A DNA stretch of 64,000 bases, taken from assembly GCF_017310035.1 (NCBI RefSeq), contig NZ_CP022296.1:4030001-4094000 (forward strand). The letters are read 5' to 3'. This DNA is from Nocardioides sp. S5 (GTDB taxonomy: Bacteria > Actinomycetota > Actinomycetes > Propionibacteriales > Nocardioidaceae). The notes below the pieces were generated by a model, which saw only the letters and a list, made by a program, of their open reading frames with translations, did not search any database and was not told the DNA's origin. Of the stretch, positions 10,260-19,394 are shown one piece after another (the first letter of the stretch is position 1; every line of letters starts with the position of its first letter). A program made the position numbers and the translations under genes.

Positions 10260-11840
10260 TCAGCGGGCGTACGCCTCCAGCTCGCCGGCCAGGTCCGCGT
10301 TGGCCCGACCGACGACCAGCGTGCCGTCGCCGGTGTGCTCCAGGGAGCCGATCTCGGCCTCCTGGTGGATCCGGTTGACCAGGTCGCCGCGCTCGTAGGG
10401 CAGCAGCACGTCGAACTCCACCTGCGGCCGCGGCAGCTCGGACTCGATGGTCGCGAGCGCGGCCTCGATGCCCTCACCGGTCTTCGCGCTGACCACCACG
10501 CTGTGCGGCTCACGCGCCCGCAGCCGGCTGATCACCAGCGGGTCAGCGGCGTCGGCCTTGTTGATCACGATGATCTCGGGGACCTTCGTCGCGCCGATCT
10601 CGGCCAGCACCTCGCGCACCGCGGCGATCTGGCCCTCAGGGTCGGGGTGGGAGCCGTCGACCACGTGCAGCAGCAGGTCGGAGTCGGCGACCTCCTCCAG
10701 CGTCGAGCGGAACGCCTCGACCAGGCCGTGGGGCAGGTGACGGACGAAGCCGACCGTGTCGGACATCGTGTAGATGCGGCCGTCGCTGGTCGTCGTACGC
10801 CGGGTGGTGGGATCGAGGGTCGCGAAGAGCGCGTCCTCCACCAGCACCCCGGCGTCGGTCAGCCGGTTGAGCAGCGAGGACTTGCCGGCGTTGGTGTAGC
10901 CCGCGATCGCGACGCTCGGGATGTGGTTGCGGCGGCGCGACTGGCGCTTGACGTCGCGGGTGCCGCGCATCTCCTTGAGCTCGCGCCGCAGCTTGGCGAT
11001 CTTGGTGTTGATCCGGCGGCGGTCGGTCTCGATCTTGGTCTCACCCGGGCCACGGCCACCGATGCCGTCACCACCGGCGGCGCGACCACCGGCCTGGCGC
11101 GACAGGTTGCCGCCCCAGCCGCGCAGGCGCTGCTTCATGTACTGCAGCTGGGCCAGCTCGACCTGCGCCTGGCCCTCCTTGCTCTTCGCGTGCTGGGCGA
11201 AGATGTCGAGGATCAGTGCCGTCCGGTCGACCACCTTGACCTTGATCTTGTCCTCGAGGTTGCGCAGCTGGCTGGGGGCGAGCTCGCCGTCGCAGATGAC
11301 GGTGTCGGCGCCGGTGGCCTGCACGATCTCGCGGATCGCCTCGACCTTGCCGCGACCGATGAAGGTCGCCGGGTCGGGCGACTGGCGGCGCTGGAAGACC
11401 GCCTCGAGGACCTCGGAGCCGGCCGTCTCGGCGAGCAGCGCGAGCTCGGCCATCGAGTTCTCGGCGTCGGTGACGGTGCCGCCGGTCCACACGCCGACGA
11501 GCACGACCTTCTCCAGGCGGAGCTGGCGGTACTCGACCTCGGTGATGTCCTCGAGCTCGGTGCGCAGGCTCGCGACCCGGCGCAGGGCGTGGCGCTCGGC
11601 CAGCTCCTGGGCGCCGACGGTGAGCTCCTCGGGGTCGGTGTCGTCCCACTCGTCGTACGGCTCGTCGTCGGCGTAGCCGGACTCGAAGTCGTCGTCGGTG
11701 TCGTCCGTGGTGGCAAGGTCGGCGTCGAGCGTGCCGTCGAGCTCGATCGCCTCGTCGTCCCAGCCGCGGGTCGCGTCGAGCGCGTCACGGAGGGTGAAGT
11801 CGGTGGCCGGGCCATTCGGTTGGGCAGGTGCGTTCGTCAT
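10260..11840 (-). CDS. hflX: GTPase HflX
   Basis: A 526-residue ribosome-associated GTPase that rescues or splits stalled ribosomes. The HflX N-terminal domain (about 100-290) is followed by the glycine-rich GRGPGETKIETDRR loop. The G domain shows G1 GYTNAGKSSLL, G3 DTVGFVRHLP and G4 NKAD. The first ~90 residues are an unusually acidic extension (many Asp/Glu), common in actinobacterial HflX. It lies between secDF and secreted-protein genes, near dapF, as in M. tuberculosis (dapF-hflX). Confidence 0.96.
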   Translation of the reverse strand: MTNAPAQPNGPATDFTLRDALDATRGWDDEAIELDGTLDADLATTDDTDDDFESGYADDEPYDEWDDTDPEELTVGAQELAERHALRRVASLRTELEDITEVEYRQLRLEKVVLVGVWTGGTVTDAENSMAELALLAETAGSEVLEAVFQRRQSPDPATFIGRGKVEAIREIVQATGADTVICDGELAPSQLRNLEDKIKVKVVDRTALILDIFAQHAKSKEGQAQVELAQLQYMKQRLRGWGGNLSRQAGGRAAGGDGIGGRGPGETKIETDRRRINTKIAKLRRELKEMRGTRDVKRQSRRRNHIPSVAIAGYTNAGKSSLLNRLTDAGVLVEDALFATLDPTTRRTTTSDGRIYTMSDTVGFVRHLPHGLVEAFRSTLEEVADSDLLLHVVDGSHPDPEGQIAAVREVLAEIGATKVPEIIVINKADAADPLVISRLRAREPHSVVVSAKTGEGIEAALATIESELPRPQVEFDVLLPYERGDLVNRIHQEAEIGSLEHTGDGTLVVGRANADLAGELEAYAR

Positions 11841-11913
11841 ATGCCGTCCAGCCTAGGTCGGCGCGCCCCGGTGCGCGAACCACTTTGCCCGGGCCTCGCC
11901 GGCAGGGCCCCGC

Positions 11914-13044
11914 TCAGCGACGCCTGACGCGGACCTTGCGGGACCTGCTGGAGCCGCACTCGGCGGCGCCTGCGGCGTACTGCGTGCGGACGACGGCGTA
12001 GTAGGTGGCACCACGACGCGGCACGCGGGTGCGGAAGCGGCCGTCCTGGCGGGTGGTCAGCACGACCAGCTTGCGGTCACGGCCGGCCTTCTTGCGCTTC
12101 ACCGTGACCTCGACCCCGGCACGGCAGTCGCGGACGTCGGAGAAGACCCGGCCGACGAGGCGGCTGCGGGACCTGCCGAGACGCACCCTGGTCGCCGCGG
12201 ACGGGCACCCGGTCGACGTACCGGCCGAGACGAGCGGACAGCCGTCGGAGGCGTCAGCACGGCCGTCGTCGTCATCGTCGAGGTCGCACGCGTCGCCGAG
12301 GGCGTCGGCGTCGGTCTGCTCCTGTCCGGGGTTGGTCACCGACGGGCAGTTGTCGCCCGACCCGACCACGCCGTCCCCGTCGGGGTCGCCGTCGCAGGCG
12401 TCGCCCGTGCCGTCGCGGTCGGCGTCGGCCTGGTCGGGGTTGGCCGCACCGGTGCAGTTGTCGACGTGGTCCTCGACGCCGTCGGCGTCGCCGTCGCACG
12501 AGGTGTAGCTGATCCGCACCGACCACGAGACCACGCGCCCGTCGGCGATGTTCGGGTTCCAGTTGTCCACCAGGAGACGCCACCTGCCTCCCGAGACCGA
12601 GCCGTCGTGGACGCTCAGGGGCTCGTACGGCAGGTAGGTGCCGGCCTCGGAGGCCGTCCCGTAGACCGCAGCCGCCTCGTCGTCCCACGACAACGGACGG
12701 ACCTGCGAGCCACTGCCGGCGAGGCGGCGCTGCACGATCGACTCCGTGCGTGCGTGGACGAGCCGGACCCGCAGGTCGGAAGCATCGGAGTGGACGATCG
12801 CGAAGGTCACGTCGACGTCCTCGACCAGGCCCGGTGCCGCGGGTGCGTCGAGCTCGATCGCGGTCGTGCTGAACTCGCCGGCTCCCGCCGTGCCCGCGGC
12901 GATGGCGCCGCCGGGCCCGTCGACGGTGCGGACGCACGGCACCGCCTCTGCGGCTGCCGCCCCGGGAGTGGTGGCGACCGGAGCCACCACGACGGCGAGG
13001 AGGCCGGCGACGAGGCCCGAGAGGGCGGAGCGGGTCTGACGCAT
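11914..13044 (-). CDS. Secreted protein with P-domain-like region and thrombospondin type 3 repeats
   Basis: About 376 residues. It has a signal peptide (hydrophobic stretch then GAAAAEA), a beta-rich domain of ~150 residues resembling proprotein-convertase P domains (VDVTFAIVHSDASDLRVRL; GGRWRLLVDNW), and then calcium-binding thrombospondin type 3 repeats (DGDADGVEDHVDNC, DRDGTGDACDGDPDGDGV, DDDDDGRADASDGC). A C-terminal Cys-containing module ends in a basic RSRKVRVRRR tail. It is probably an extracellular calcium-stabilised surface or adhesion protein. The next gene is a paralogue in the repeat and C-terminal parts. ATG at 13044 was preferred to GTG at 13050. Confidence 0.72.
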   Translation of the reverse strand: MRQTRSALSGLVAGLLAVVVAPVATTPGAAAAEAVPCVRTVDGPGGAIAAGTAGAGEFSTTAIELDAPAAPGLVEDVDVTFAIVHSDASDLRVRLVHARTESIVQRRLAGSGSQVRPLSWDDEAAAVYGTASEAGTYLPYEPLSVHDGSVSGGRWRLLVDNWNPNIADGRVVSWSVRISYTSCDGDADGVEDHVDNCTGAANPDQADADRDGTGDACDGDPDGDGVVGSGDNCPSVTNPGQEQTDADALGDACDLDDDDDGRADASDGCPLVSAGTSTGCPSAATRVRLGRSRSRLVGRVFSDVRDCRAGVEVTVKRKKAGRDRKLVVLTTRQDGRFRTRVPRRGATYYAVVRTQYAAGAAECGSSRSRKVRVRRR

Positions 13045-13103
13045 CGCCACAGGCTAGGCGCGGTCCGCGCGAGCGCCAACCGGTCGGTGCGACGACGTCG
13101 GGG

Positions 13104-14222
13104 TCACCGGCGCCGGACGCGTACGACGCGCGAGCGGTCGGCGCCGCACAGGGGCTCGGCGGCCGAGCCCACGGTGGCGTAGTAGCGGCCGGCCGCCCGC
13201 GGGGCACGGGTCCGGAAGGCGCCGGAGGCGCGCGTCGTCACCACGACGAGCTCGCGGTCGGCACCGGAGCGCTTGCGCCAGATCGTCACCGGGACCGAGC
13301 TCCGGCAGCCGTCGGCGACCGAGGCGACGGTGCCCCGGAACCGGTGGCGCTTCGCGCGGTGGCGCAGCTCCACCGTGCGCACGTAGGCGCAGCTGTCGGT
13401 GCAGCCGGTCGTGGGCGGGACCGGGTCGGTGGTGGGAGTCGGTGTCGGTGTCGGGGTCGGGGTCGGGGTCGGGGTCACCGGCGCGGCACCGGGCGTGCTG
13501 TCGCAGGCGTTGCCGACCCGGTCACCGTCCCAGTCGATCTGGTCCGCGTTGACGGCCCAGGGACAGTTGTCGCTCGCGTCGGCGACACCGTCGCCGTCGT
13601 CGTCGGCGTCGCAGGCGTCACCGGCACGGTCACCGTCGAGGTCGCGCTGGTCGGGGTTGTAGGTGCCGACGCAGTTGTCACGGCTCCTGTCGCCGGCCCC
13701 GTCACGGTCCTCGTCGCAGTCGGAGTAGGTGACGACCACGTCGAACGGCCTGCTCGGGAACGGCTCGCCGTTCATCTCGACGTACCAGGTCGGCTCGTCG
13801 GACACGTAGTCGCGGGGCAGCGGCTGCTGGGGCCTCACGCGCACCTCGCCACCGGACGGGCCGGGCTCGCCCTGCCCCAGCGCGGCCTCGTTGTCGAAGA
13901 CGACCGCGCCGTAGGAGCCGTCGAGTCGAATGCCGGAGTCGCTGAGGACCCAGCTCCGCCACTGGTACGGCCCCGGCTGCCCGTTGACGAGCACGAGCGT
14001 GCTCCTCGACATCTCGTAGCTCCAGGGCACGCGGACATCGAGATCGGCGATCCGGGCGGCCGGGTACTGCGCGATCTCGACGGTCGGCCCGAAGCCCGCC
14101 ACCACCGTGCAGGCGGGCGGGAGATCCCCGGCCGCCGCCGCCGGCGTGGTCGTCGCCCCCACCACGACCGTGCTCGCCAGCACGGTCGCGAGCACTGTTC
14201 CTGCACGCATCAGCATCCCCAT
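13104..14222 (-). CDS. Secreted thrombospondin type 3 repeat protein with Thr-Pro linker
   Basis: About 372 residues and a paralogue of the preceding-strand neighbour. It has a signal peptide, a ~150-residue beta-rich domain (WVLSDSGIRLDGSYGAV; PTWYVEMNGEPFPSRPF) and TSP3 calcium repeats (DCDEDRDGAGDRSRDNC, DLDGDRAGDACDADDDGDG, DWDGDRVGNACD). A Thr-Pro dipeptide linker encoded by hexamer repeats follows, then the shared C-terminal module with paired cysteines and a basic tail (DRSRVVRVRRR). ATG at 14222 was chosen among three nearby ATGs; a TTG at 14255 would delay the signal peptide. It is probably extracellular; the partner is unknown. Confidence 0.7.
   Translation of the reverse strand: MGMLMRAGTVLATVLASTVVVGATTTPAAAAGDLPPACTVVAGFGPTVEIAQYPAARIADLDVRVPWSYEMSRSTLVLVNGQPGPYQWRSWVLSDSGIRLDGSYGAVVFDNEAALGQGEPGPSGGEVRVRPQQPLPRDYVSDEPTWYVEMNGEPFPSRPFDVVVTYSDCDEDRDGAGDRSRDNCVGTYNPDQRDLDGDRAGDACDADDDGDGVADASDNCPWAVNADQIDWDGDRVGNACDSTPGAAPVTPTPTPTPTPTPTPTTDPVPPTTGCTDSCAYVRTVELRHRAKRHRFRGTVASVADGCRSSVPVTIWRKRSGADRELVVVTTRASGAFRTRAPRAAGRYYATVGSAAEPLCGADRSRVVRVRRR
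13438..13473. repeat. Hexamer microsatellite coding a Thr-Pro linker
   Basis: Six tandem GTCGGK hexamers (two GTCGGT, four GTCGGG), read on the minus strand as Thr-Pro repeats. Being a multiple of three, slippage here would change linker length without shifting the frame. Confidence 0.8.
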
Positions 14223-14276
14223 GCCCGCGCCCCTACCCCGTTGTGGCGCGTCCAATCCTCTGCGGGAGGACCGATG

Positions 14277-15053
14277 TCACTTGGGGGGCATCCGGATGCC
14301 GCCGTCGACGCGGATCGTCTCGCCGTTCATGTAGGAATTCGTCAGGCACTCCACGACCATGCTGGCGAGCTCCTCGGCGTGGCCGAGGCGCTTGGGGAAC
14401 AGGACGTTCTGGCCGAGGTTGGCCTTGAACTCGTCGGGGTCGGGGAAGGCGTCGTAGATCGGGGTGTCGATCAGACCGGGCGCCACGGTGTTGAGCCGGA
14501 TCCCGGCGGCGGAGAGGTCACGCGCGACCGGAAGGGTCATCCCGACCACACCGCCCTTGGACGCGGAGTAGGACGCCTGGCCGATCTGGCCGTCGAAGGC
14601 GGCGACCGAGGCGAGGTTCACGATCGCGCCCCGCTGGCCGTCGGCGTCGGGCTCGTTGCGGCTCATGACGGTCGCGGCCTGGCGGGTCATGTCGAAGGTG
14701 CCGATGAGGTTGATCTCGACGACCTTGCGGAAGGCGTCGAGGTCGTGGGCGGACTCCAGCATCCCGTCGCGGCCGATGGTGCGCTGGGCCCAGCCGATGC
14801 CGGCGGAGTTCACGCAGGCACGCAGCGGGGCGATCTCCGCCGCGGCCTCGACGGCGGCGGCGACCTGCTCGGTCCGCGTCACGTCCACGGCGGCGAAGAC
14901 GCCGCCGATCTCGGCGGCCAGGGCCTCGCCCTTCTCGACGTTCAGGTCGGCGACGACGACGATCGCGCCCTTCGCTGCGAGGGCGCGGGCGACCGCGGCA
15001 CCGATGCCGCTGGCGCCGCCGGTGACGATGGCGGAGGATCCGTTGATGTCCAT
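14277..15053 (-). CDS. SDR dehydrogenase, HSD10-like 3-hydroxyacyl-CoA dehydrogenase
   Basis: A 258-residue classical short-chain dehydrogenase. The NAD-binding motif is TGGASGIGAAVA (about residues 11-22), the acidic residue after the second strand (VVADLN) indicates NAD rather than NADP, and the catalytic motif is YSASK. The sequence IRLNTVAPGLIDTPI and overall length closely match the HSD10/type II 3-hydroxyacyl-CoA dehydrogenase group, which acts in fatty-acid or isoleucine breakdown. It lies 23 bases after dapF on the same strand, probably co-transcribed by read-through. Substrate choice is inferred from resemblance. Confidence 0.82.
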   Translation of the reverse strand: MDINGSSAIVTGGASGIGAAVARALAAKGAIVVVADLNVEKGEALAAEIGGVFAAVDVTRTEQVAAAVEAAAEIAPLRACVNSAGIGWAQRTIGRDGMLESAHDLDAFRKVVEINLIGTFDMTRQAATVMSRNEPDADGQRGAIVNLASVAAFDGQIGQASYSASKGGVVGMTLPVARDLSAAGIRLNTVAPGLIDTPIYDAFPDPDEFKANLGQNVLFPKRLGHAEELASMVVECLTNSYMNGETIRVDGGIRMPPK

Positions 15054-15076
15054 GGCCGAAGCCTAGGACGTCCCAC

Positions 15077-15862
15077 TCACAGGTCCGTGACGCCCTCGGC
15101 GACCAGCACGGCCGGCCCGGTCATCAGGATCCGGTCGTCCTCGGTCCACACGACGTGGAGGGTGCCGCCGGGGACGTCCACGCGGTACGCCGTGCCGCGA
15201 GGGGCGTCGTCGGCGAGCGCGGCCACGACGGCCACGGCACAGGCACCGGTCCCGCACGAGCGGGTCTCGCCGGACCCGCGCTCGTGGACCCGCATCGCGA
15301 CGTGGTGCTCGCCGCGGCGTACGACGAACTCGACGTTGACCCCCTCGGGGAAGACACCGTCGTCGTGCTCGGGCTCCTCGAGGAGCGGACCCGCCTCGGC
15401 CAGGTTGTCGACGAAGGCGACGGCGTGGGGGTTGCCCATCGAGACGTGGCGCGCGGACCAGGAGCGGCCACCGACCGAGATCGTCGTGTCCCCGAAGACC
15501 TCGGGGGCGCCCATGTCGGCGGTGAGCTCGTCGCCCGCGCTGTCCAGCGTCTTCACGCCGTCGCGCGTCTGGATGCGCATGGGGAACGGCTCGCCCTCGC
15601 GCTCGTGGAGGTAGCGGGCGAAGACCCGGATGCCGTTGCCGCACATCTCGCTGACCGAGCCGTCGGCGTTGCGGTAGTCCATGAACCACCCGCCGTCACG
15701 GCGCACGGCCCGCAGCACCCCGTCGCCGCCGATGCCCGCGCGGCGGTCGCACAGCGCGCGCACCCGCTCGGCAGGCAGGTCGCCGTGCACCGAGCCGTCC
15801 GGGTCGGGCAGCACGACGAAGTCGTTCTCCGTGCCGTGGCCCTTGAGGAAGGGGTAGCTCAC
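15077..15862 (-). CDS. dapF: Diaminopimelate epimerase
   Basis: A 261-residue cofactor-independent epimerase that converts LL- to meso-diaminopimelate for lysine and peptidoglycan synthesis. Both catalytic cysteines are present: Cys74 in SEMCGNGIRVFARY and Cys203 in RSCGTGACAVAV. The start MSYPFLKGHGTENDFVVL is typical. The dapF/hflX/miaA neighbourhood is conserved in actinobacteria, but here the ~8-kb bacteriocin region and other genes separate dapF from miaA. Confidence 0.96.
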   Translation of the reverse strand: MSYPFLKGHGTENDFVVLPDPDGSVHGDLPAERVRALCDRRAGIGGDGVLRAVRRDGGWFMDYRNADGSVSEMCGNGIRVFARYLHEREGEPFPMRIQTRDGVKTLDSAGDELTADMGAPEVFGDTTISVGGRSWSARHVSMGNPHAVAFVDNLAEAGPLLEEPEHDDGVFPEGVNVEFVVRRGEHHVAMRVHERGSGETRSCGTGACAVAVVAALADDAPRGTAYRVDVPGGTLHVVWTEDDRILMTGPAVLVAEGVTDL

Positions 15863-15883
15863 GCCTGCCAGTGTGGCAGGGAC

Positions 15884-16684
15884 CTAGAGGTCCGCGCGCC
15901 GCACCGTCCACGACGCGACCACCATCGACGCGACCGACCAGAGGGCCAGGACGGCCGCGGCGGCCGGGCGGTCCACCTCTCCACCCCCGAGCGACGCGTC
16001 GTCCACCAGGGCGTTGGCCGCCGCCATGGGAAGCAGCTGGCCCAGGTCGCCGACGAGGGGCACGCCCGTGCCGAGCGCTCCCACCAGCGGAGGCGCGAGG
16101 AGCAGCAGCGCGACGAGGCCCACCACCCCGCCCTGGACCCGCCGGCTCGACGTCCCGACTGCGGTCCCGACGAGGGCGAGGGCCGAGCAGCTCGCCACCG
16201 CTCCGGCGAACGCGGCCCACGTCGCGGGCCGCGAGAGCCACGCATCGGTCGGAACCGGGGTCGCGAGGGCCAGCACCGTCGCGGCGGACACCAGGCTCAG
16301 CACCGCCAGCATCGACCCCACCCCGACGGCCACCAGTGCCTTGGCAGCGATGACCGGGGCCCGCGAGGGCACGGCGGCGTAGACCGCCCGGGCGACACCC
16401 GACCCGAACTCAGCGGCGACCGAGGACGAGGCGAGGAAGGCCGACACGTAGGGCAGCACCGAGTAGCCCGCGAACAGCGCGAGGGACGCGACAGCCGCCT
16501 CACCACCCGTCGCAGCCGGGTCCTGGCGCCCCATCACGGCCGCGAGGCCGGCGGAGGCAGCGACCGTCAGCACGACGATCCAGGCCAGCGTGCGCTGGCA
16601 CCGCAGCTTGAGCAGCTCGGCGACGACCAGGCCGGGGAAGCGGTGCTCGCGCGCCCGGGAGGTCTCGACGATCCGCGCACTCAT
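15884..16684 (-). CDS. ABC transporter permease, last gene of the bacteriocin operon
   Basis: A 266-residue membrane protein with about six hydrophobic segments, typical of ABC-2-type permeases: cytoplasmic N-terminus, AELLKLRCQRTLAWIVVLTV as first helix region, and a conserved-looking EFGSGVARAVYAAVPSR loop. Its ATG overlaps the stop of the upstream ATPase (ATGA), so the two form a translationally coupled BcrAB-like pair. In circular-bacteriocin loci such as AS-48 a second ABC transporter adds self-protection, which is the role I infer. Start ATG at 16684. Confidence 0.78.
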   Translation of the reverse strand: MSARIVETSRAREHRFPGLVVAELLKLRCQRTLAWIVVLTVAASAGLAAVMGRQDPAATGGEAAVASLALFAGYSVLPYVSAFLASSSVAAEFGSGVARAVYAAVPSRAPVIAAKALVAVGVGSMLAVLSLVSAATVLALATPVPTDAWLSRPATWAAFAGAVASCSALALVGTAVGTSSRRVQGGVVGLVALLLLAPPLVGALGTGVPLVGDLGQLLPMAAANALVDDASLGGGEVDRPAAAAVLALWSVASMVVASWTVRRADL

Positions 16685-17613
16685 GCCCCGACCTCCTGTC
16701 GCTCGGCGAGCGTCGCGGACGGGTGCGCCGGGTCGTGTGCCCGGACGAAGTCGAGGTAGAGCTCCTCGAGGCTCGGCGTGAGGGCCTGCAGCAGGTCGAT
16801 CTCGCACCGGGTCTCGAACGCGATGCGGCCGACCTCGCGCGGCGTCATCCTGCTGACGAGTGCTCCGCGGGGCGCGGGCGCCACCTCGACGTCGTACGGC
16901 GCGAGGGCGGCGAGGAGGCGGGACAGGTCCGGGCTGCCGACCAGGGTGCGGGGCGCGCCGTGGGCGGCGACGAAGTCGTCGACCGACGAGCTCCAGAGCA
17001 GGCGCCCGCGGCCGATGATGACGATGTCGTCCGCGAGCTCCGCGACCTCGTGCATCAGGTGGGTGGAGAGCAGGACGTGGCGTCCGGCGTCGGCGTGCGT
17101 GCGCAGGATGCCCCGCAGCCAGCGCATCGCCTCCGGGTCGAGCCCGTTGGCCGGCTCGTCGAGCAGCAGCGTGCCCGGCTCCCCCAGCATCGCGATGGCC
17201 AGCGCCACCCGTTGGCGCATGCCCAGCGACAGCTCGCGGGCGCGTCGGTGGGAGTAGGTCGCGAGTCCGTAGTCCTCGACGACCTGAGCGACCCTCGTAC
17301 GCCCGATGCCCTGGGTGGCGGCCACGATGCGCAGGTGGTCCACGACGCGCCACGTGGGGTGGAGCGCGGGCCCGTCCACCACCGAGCCCAGGGTGCGGGC
17401 GGGGTGGCGCCACTCGGACGGTCGCTGCCCGGCCACCAGGGCCTCGCCGCTGGTGGGCAGGTCGAGACCCGCCACCAACCTGAACGTGCTCGTCTTGCCG
17501 GACCCGTTGGGGCCCAGGAAGGCGGTGATCCGCCCCGGTCGCGTCGAGAACGTGATCCCGTCCACGGCGCGGGTCGTCCCGCGCACCTTGCACAGGTCGC
17601 GCAGCTCGATCAC
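16681..17613 (-). CDS. ABC transporter ATPase, second transporter of the operon
   Basis: A 310-residue ATPase of the BcrA/DRA family. Walker A is LGPNGSGKTSTFR, the signature LSLGMRQRVALA, Walker B LLLDEPANGLDPE, and the switch His is in LLSTHLMHE. A C-terminal extension of ~90 residues is usual for antibiotic- or bacteriocin-resistance ATPases. The GTG start at 17613 lies 4 bases after the previous stop, and its own stop overlaps the permease start. Probable function is immunity or export of the operon's peptide together with the 15884-16684 permease. Confidence 0.85.
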   Translation of the reverse strand: MIELRDLCKVRGTTRAVDGITFSTRPGRITAFLGPNGSGKTSTFRLVAGLDLPTSGEALVAGQRPSEWRHPARTLGSVVDGPALHPTWRVVDHLRIVAATQGIGRTRVAQVVEDYGLATYSHRRARELSLGMRQRVALAIAMLGEPGTLLLDEPANGLDPEAMRWLRGILRTHADAGRHVLLSTHLMHEVAELADDIVIIGRGRLLWSSSVDDFVAAHGAPRTLVGSPDLSRLLAALAPYDVEVAPAPRGALVSRMTPREVGRIAFETRCEIDLLQALTPSLEELYLDFVRAHDPAHPSATLAERQEVGA

Positions 17614-17617
17614 GACG

Positions 17618-18190
17618 TCACCGCTGGGCGGAGAGCAGCAGCAGCGCGGTGTTCACGCCCGCGGCCAGCACCCCGAAGGCGAGCAGTCGGGACAGCTCCA
17701 CCTGCCTGCGCCGAGCGGCGAGGTAGGCGTAGACGGCCACCGAGACGACACCCAGGAGCAGCCGGACCGCCAGGGACTGGACGTCGGCGACCGCGTCGGT
17801 CCCGCCGAGGAGGTAGGCGCCACCGACCAGGAGGACGAGGGGCGCCTGGGCGACCAGCACGTAGCCCCAGCCGGTGAGGAGGCGCGGGCGACGCGTCGCG
17901 GTGACGGCTCCGAGGAGCAGGCCGTAGATCCAGGCCTGCAACAGGGCGAACAGGAGGGCGAAGCCGAAGGTCGCGACCCGCAGCACCGTCAGGAGCGCCG
18001 CGTCGGAGGAGAACGGGTTGTCCCCCGCCACCTCGGCCACCCGGGCGCGCAGGGACTCGTCGGCGGCGATCATCACCACGGTGCCGAAGAGCAGGCCCCA
18101 GAACGCGACGTTGGCCCGGTCGGCCCAGCGACTCCCCTCCGGGACGTCCTCCGCGTGGTGTCGGTCGTCGATCTCCGTCTGAGCGATCAT
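17618..18190 (-). CDS. Small multi-helix membrane protein of the bacteriocin operon
   Basis: A 190-residue protein with a ~28-residue polar N-terminus and five to six predicted transmembrane helices (e.g. VAFWGLLFGTVVMIA, ATFGFALLFALLQAWIYGLL, YVLVAQAPLVLLVGGAYLL). I do not recognise a named family with certainty; the helix pattern is loosely Yip1-like. Its ATG overlaps the stop of the SpoIIM-like gene. In known circular-bacteriocin loci, small hydrophobic proteins of unknown family assist maturation or immunity, so a similar role is inferred from position only. Confidence 0.6.
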   Translation of the reverse strand: MIAQTEIDDRHHAEDVPEGSRWADRANVAFWGLLFGTVVMIAADESLRARVAEVAGDNPFSSDAALLTVLRVATFGFALLFALLQAWIYGLLLGAVTATRRPRLLTGWGYVLVAQAPLVLLVGGAYLLGGTDAVADVQSLAVRLLLGVVSVAVYAYLAARRRQVELSRLLAFGVLAAGVNTALLLLSAQR

Positions 18191-18735
18191 GCGGGGTTTC
18201 CTCCTTGGACGACGAGCCAGAGCTCGAACCACTCGGCGCCGGCGGCGACGAGGTAGAACACGGTGGCGACCACGCCCGCGCGGACGAGCTGGACCACCTC
18301 GTGGCGGGCAGGGCGCTCCCGGGTGCGCCAGGCGCGACCGGCGAGGTCCGCCAGCAGCACCGAGCACCACAGGGTGACCACCCAGGCCAGCACCTCCAGC
18401 GGGACGTGCACGGCCGTCAGCCGCGCCGTCTCCTCCCAGCCGTGCGTCGTGACGCTGGCCTGGAGCACGAACCCGAGGAAGAAGCTGTTGAAGAGGACGG
18501 CCGGCCAGGCGACGTAGGGGGACGCGACCACCAGGACCAGGCCCAGGAACGCGTTGTGGAAGAAGATGTCGGCGAAGGTCGGTTCAGCGCCGGCGCCTCC
18601 GTCGGGCCACACGAAGAGCAGGCTGGCGGCCATGCCCGCGGCGAGCGCGGCCACGACGAGGAGCGCGGGTCGCCTCCACCACGACGCGAACCGGCGCGTC
18701 CGGGTCTGGGCCCGGGCGTAGGTCAGGACTGCCAC
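18187..18735 (-). CDS. SpoIIM/DUF95-type membrane protein
   Basis: A 182-residue protein with about five helices. The central part FFHNAFLGLVLVVASPYVAW...LFNSFFLGFV followed by HVPLEVLAW corresponds to the SpoIIM/DUF95 pattern (N-terminal Asn-rich helix turn, later HxxLE). A DUF95 protein is a hallmark of circular-bacteriocin clusters (for example the AS-48C type), needed for maturation or secretion. GTG at 18735 overlaps the preceding ATPase end by 13 bp, and its stop overlaps the next ATG. The family call is from motif pattern, not a search. Confidence 0.68.
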   Translation of the reverse strand: MAVLTYARAQTRTRRFASWWRRPALLVVAALAAGMAASLLFVWPDGGAGAEPTFADIFFHNAFLGLVLVVASPYVAWPAVLFNSFFLGFVLQASVTTHGWEETARLTAVHVPLEVLAWVVTLWCSVLLADLAGRAWRTRERPARHEVVQLVRAGVVATVFYLVAAGAEWFELWLVVQGGNPA

Positions 18736-19394
18736 GTCGCCACTCCCCCCTTGACGGCCGCCTCGACCGCTGCCAGCGCGCGACGGCCCGTGGGGACCAG
18801 CTCCGGGCCGGCGGGTCCGCCGATGCGCAGCACGTGGTGGGCGAAGTCGTCGATGTCGGCGCTCATGTGCGTCGCGAAGAGCACGGGTCGCGACCGCGCC
18901 AGGTCGGCGAGCTCGTGGCGGGCCAGGGAGACCCCGTCGGCGTCCAGCGCGTTGAAGGGCTCGTCGAGCAGCACGGCGTCTGCGCCGGTCAGGGAGGACG
19001 CCACGGCCACGACGCACCGCTGCCGCTGCCCCAGGGACAGGGTGCCGACCGCGCTGCCGCGCATGGTGTCGGTGACGAGGGGGTGGTCGACCAGCCGGTC
19101 GGCGGCGAGGCCGGGCAGCTCGGCGGCGAGGAGCGCGAGCACCTCGCCGACGGTCAGCGTGTCGAGGGTCAGGAACTCGTCGTCGAGGTAGACCGCCCGG
19201 GCCGGCAGGCCCGACGTCGTGCTCACCTCGGTGCCCGACCGGTAGATCCCGCCGAGGACGCGCAGGAGGGTGGTCTTGCCGACTCCGTTGGCGCCGGTGA
19301 CGGCGACGAGACCGCACTCGGGCAGGTCGAGGGAGAGGTCGTCGAAGATCGGTCGGTCGACGAAGCCGAAGGTGAGGTGGCGCACGGAGATCAC
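18723..19394 (-). CDS. ABC ATPase of the bacteriocin maturation/export complex
   Basis: A 223-residue stand-alone ATPase: Walker A VTGANGVGKTTLLR, signature TLSLGQRQRC, Walker B AVLLDEPFNALDADG, switch LFATHMSAD. It has no fused membrane domain, so it should work with the adjacent membrane proteins (19391-20725 upstream, SpoIIM-like protein downstream), as the AS-48D-type ATPase does with its partners. GTG at 19394 overlaps the upstream stop (GTGA). Confidence 0.82.
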   Translation of the reverse strand: MISVRHLTFGFVDRPIFDDLSLDLPECGLVAVTGANGVGKTTLLRVLGGIYRSGTEVSTTSGLPARAVYLDDEFLTLDTLTVGEVLALLAAELPGLAADRLVDHPLVTDTMRGSAVGTLSLGQRQRCVVAVASSLTGADAVLLDEPFNALDADGVSLARHELADLARSRPVLFATHMSADIDDFAHHVLRIGGPAGPELVPTGRRALAAVEAAVKGGVATWQS

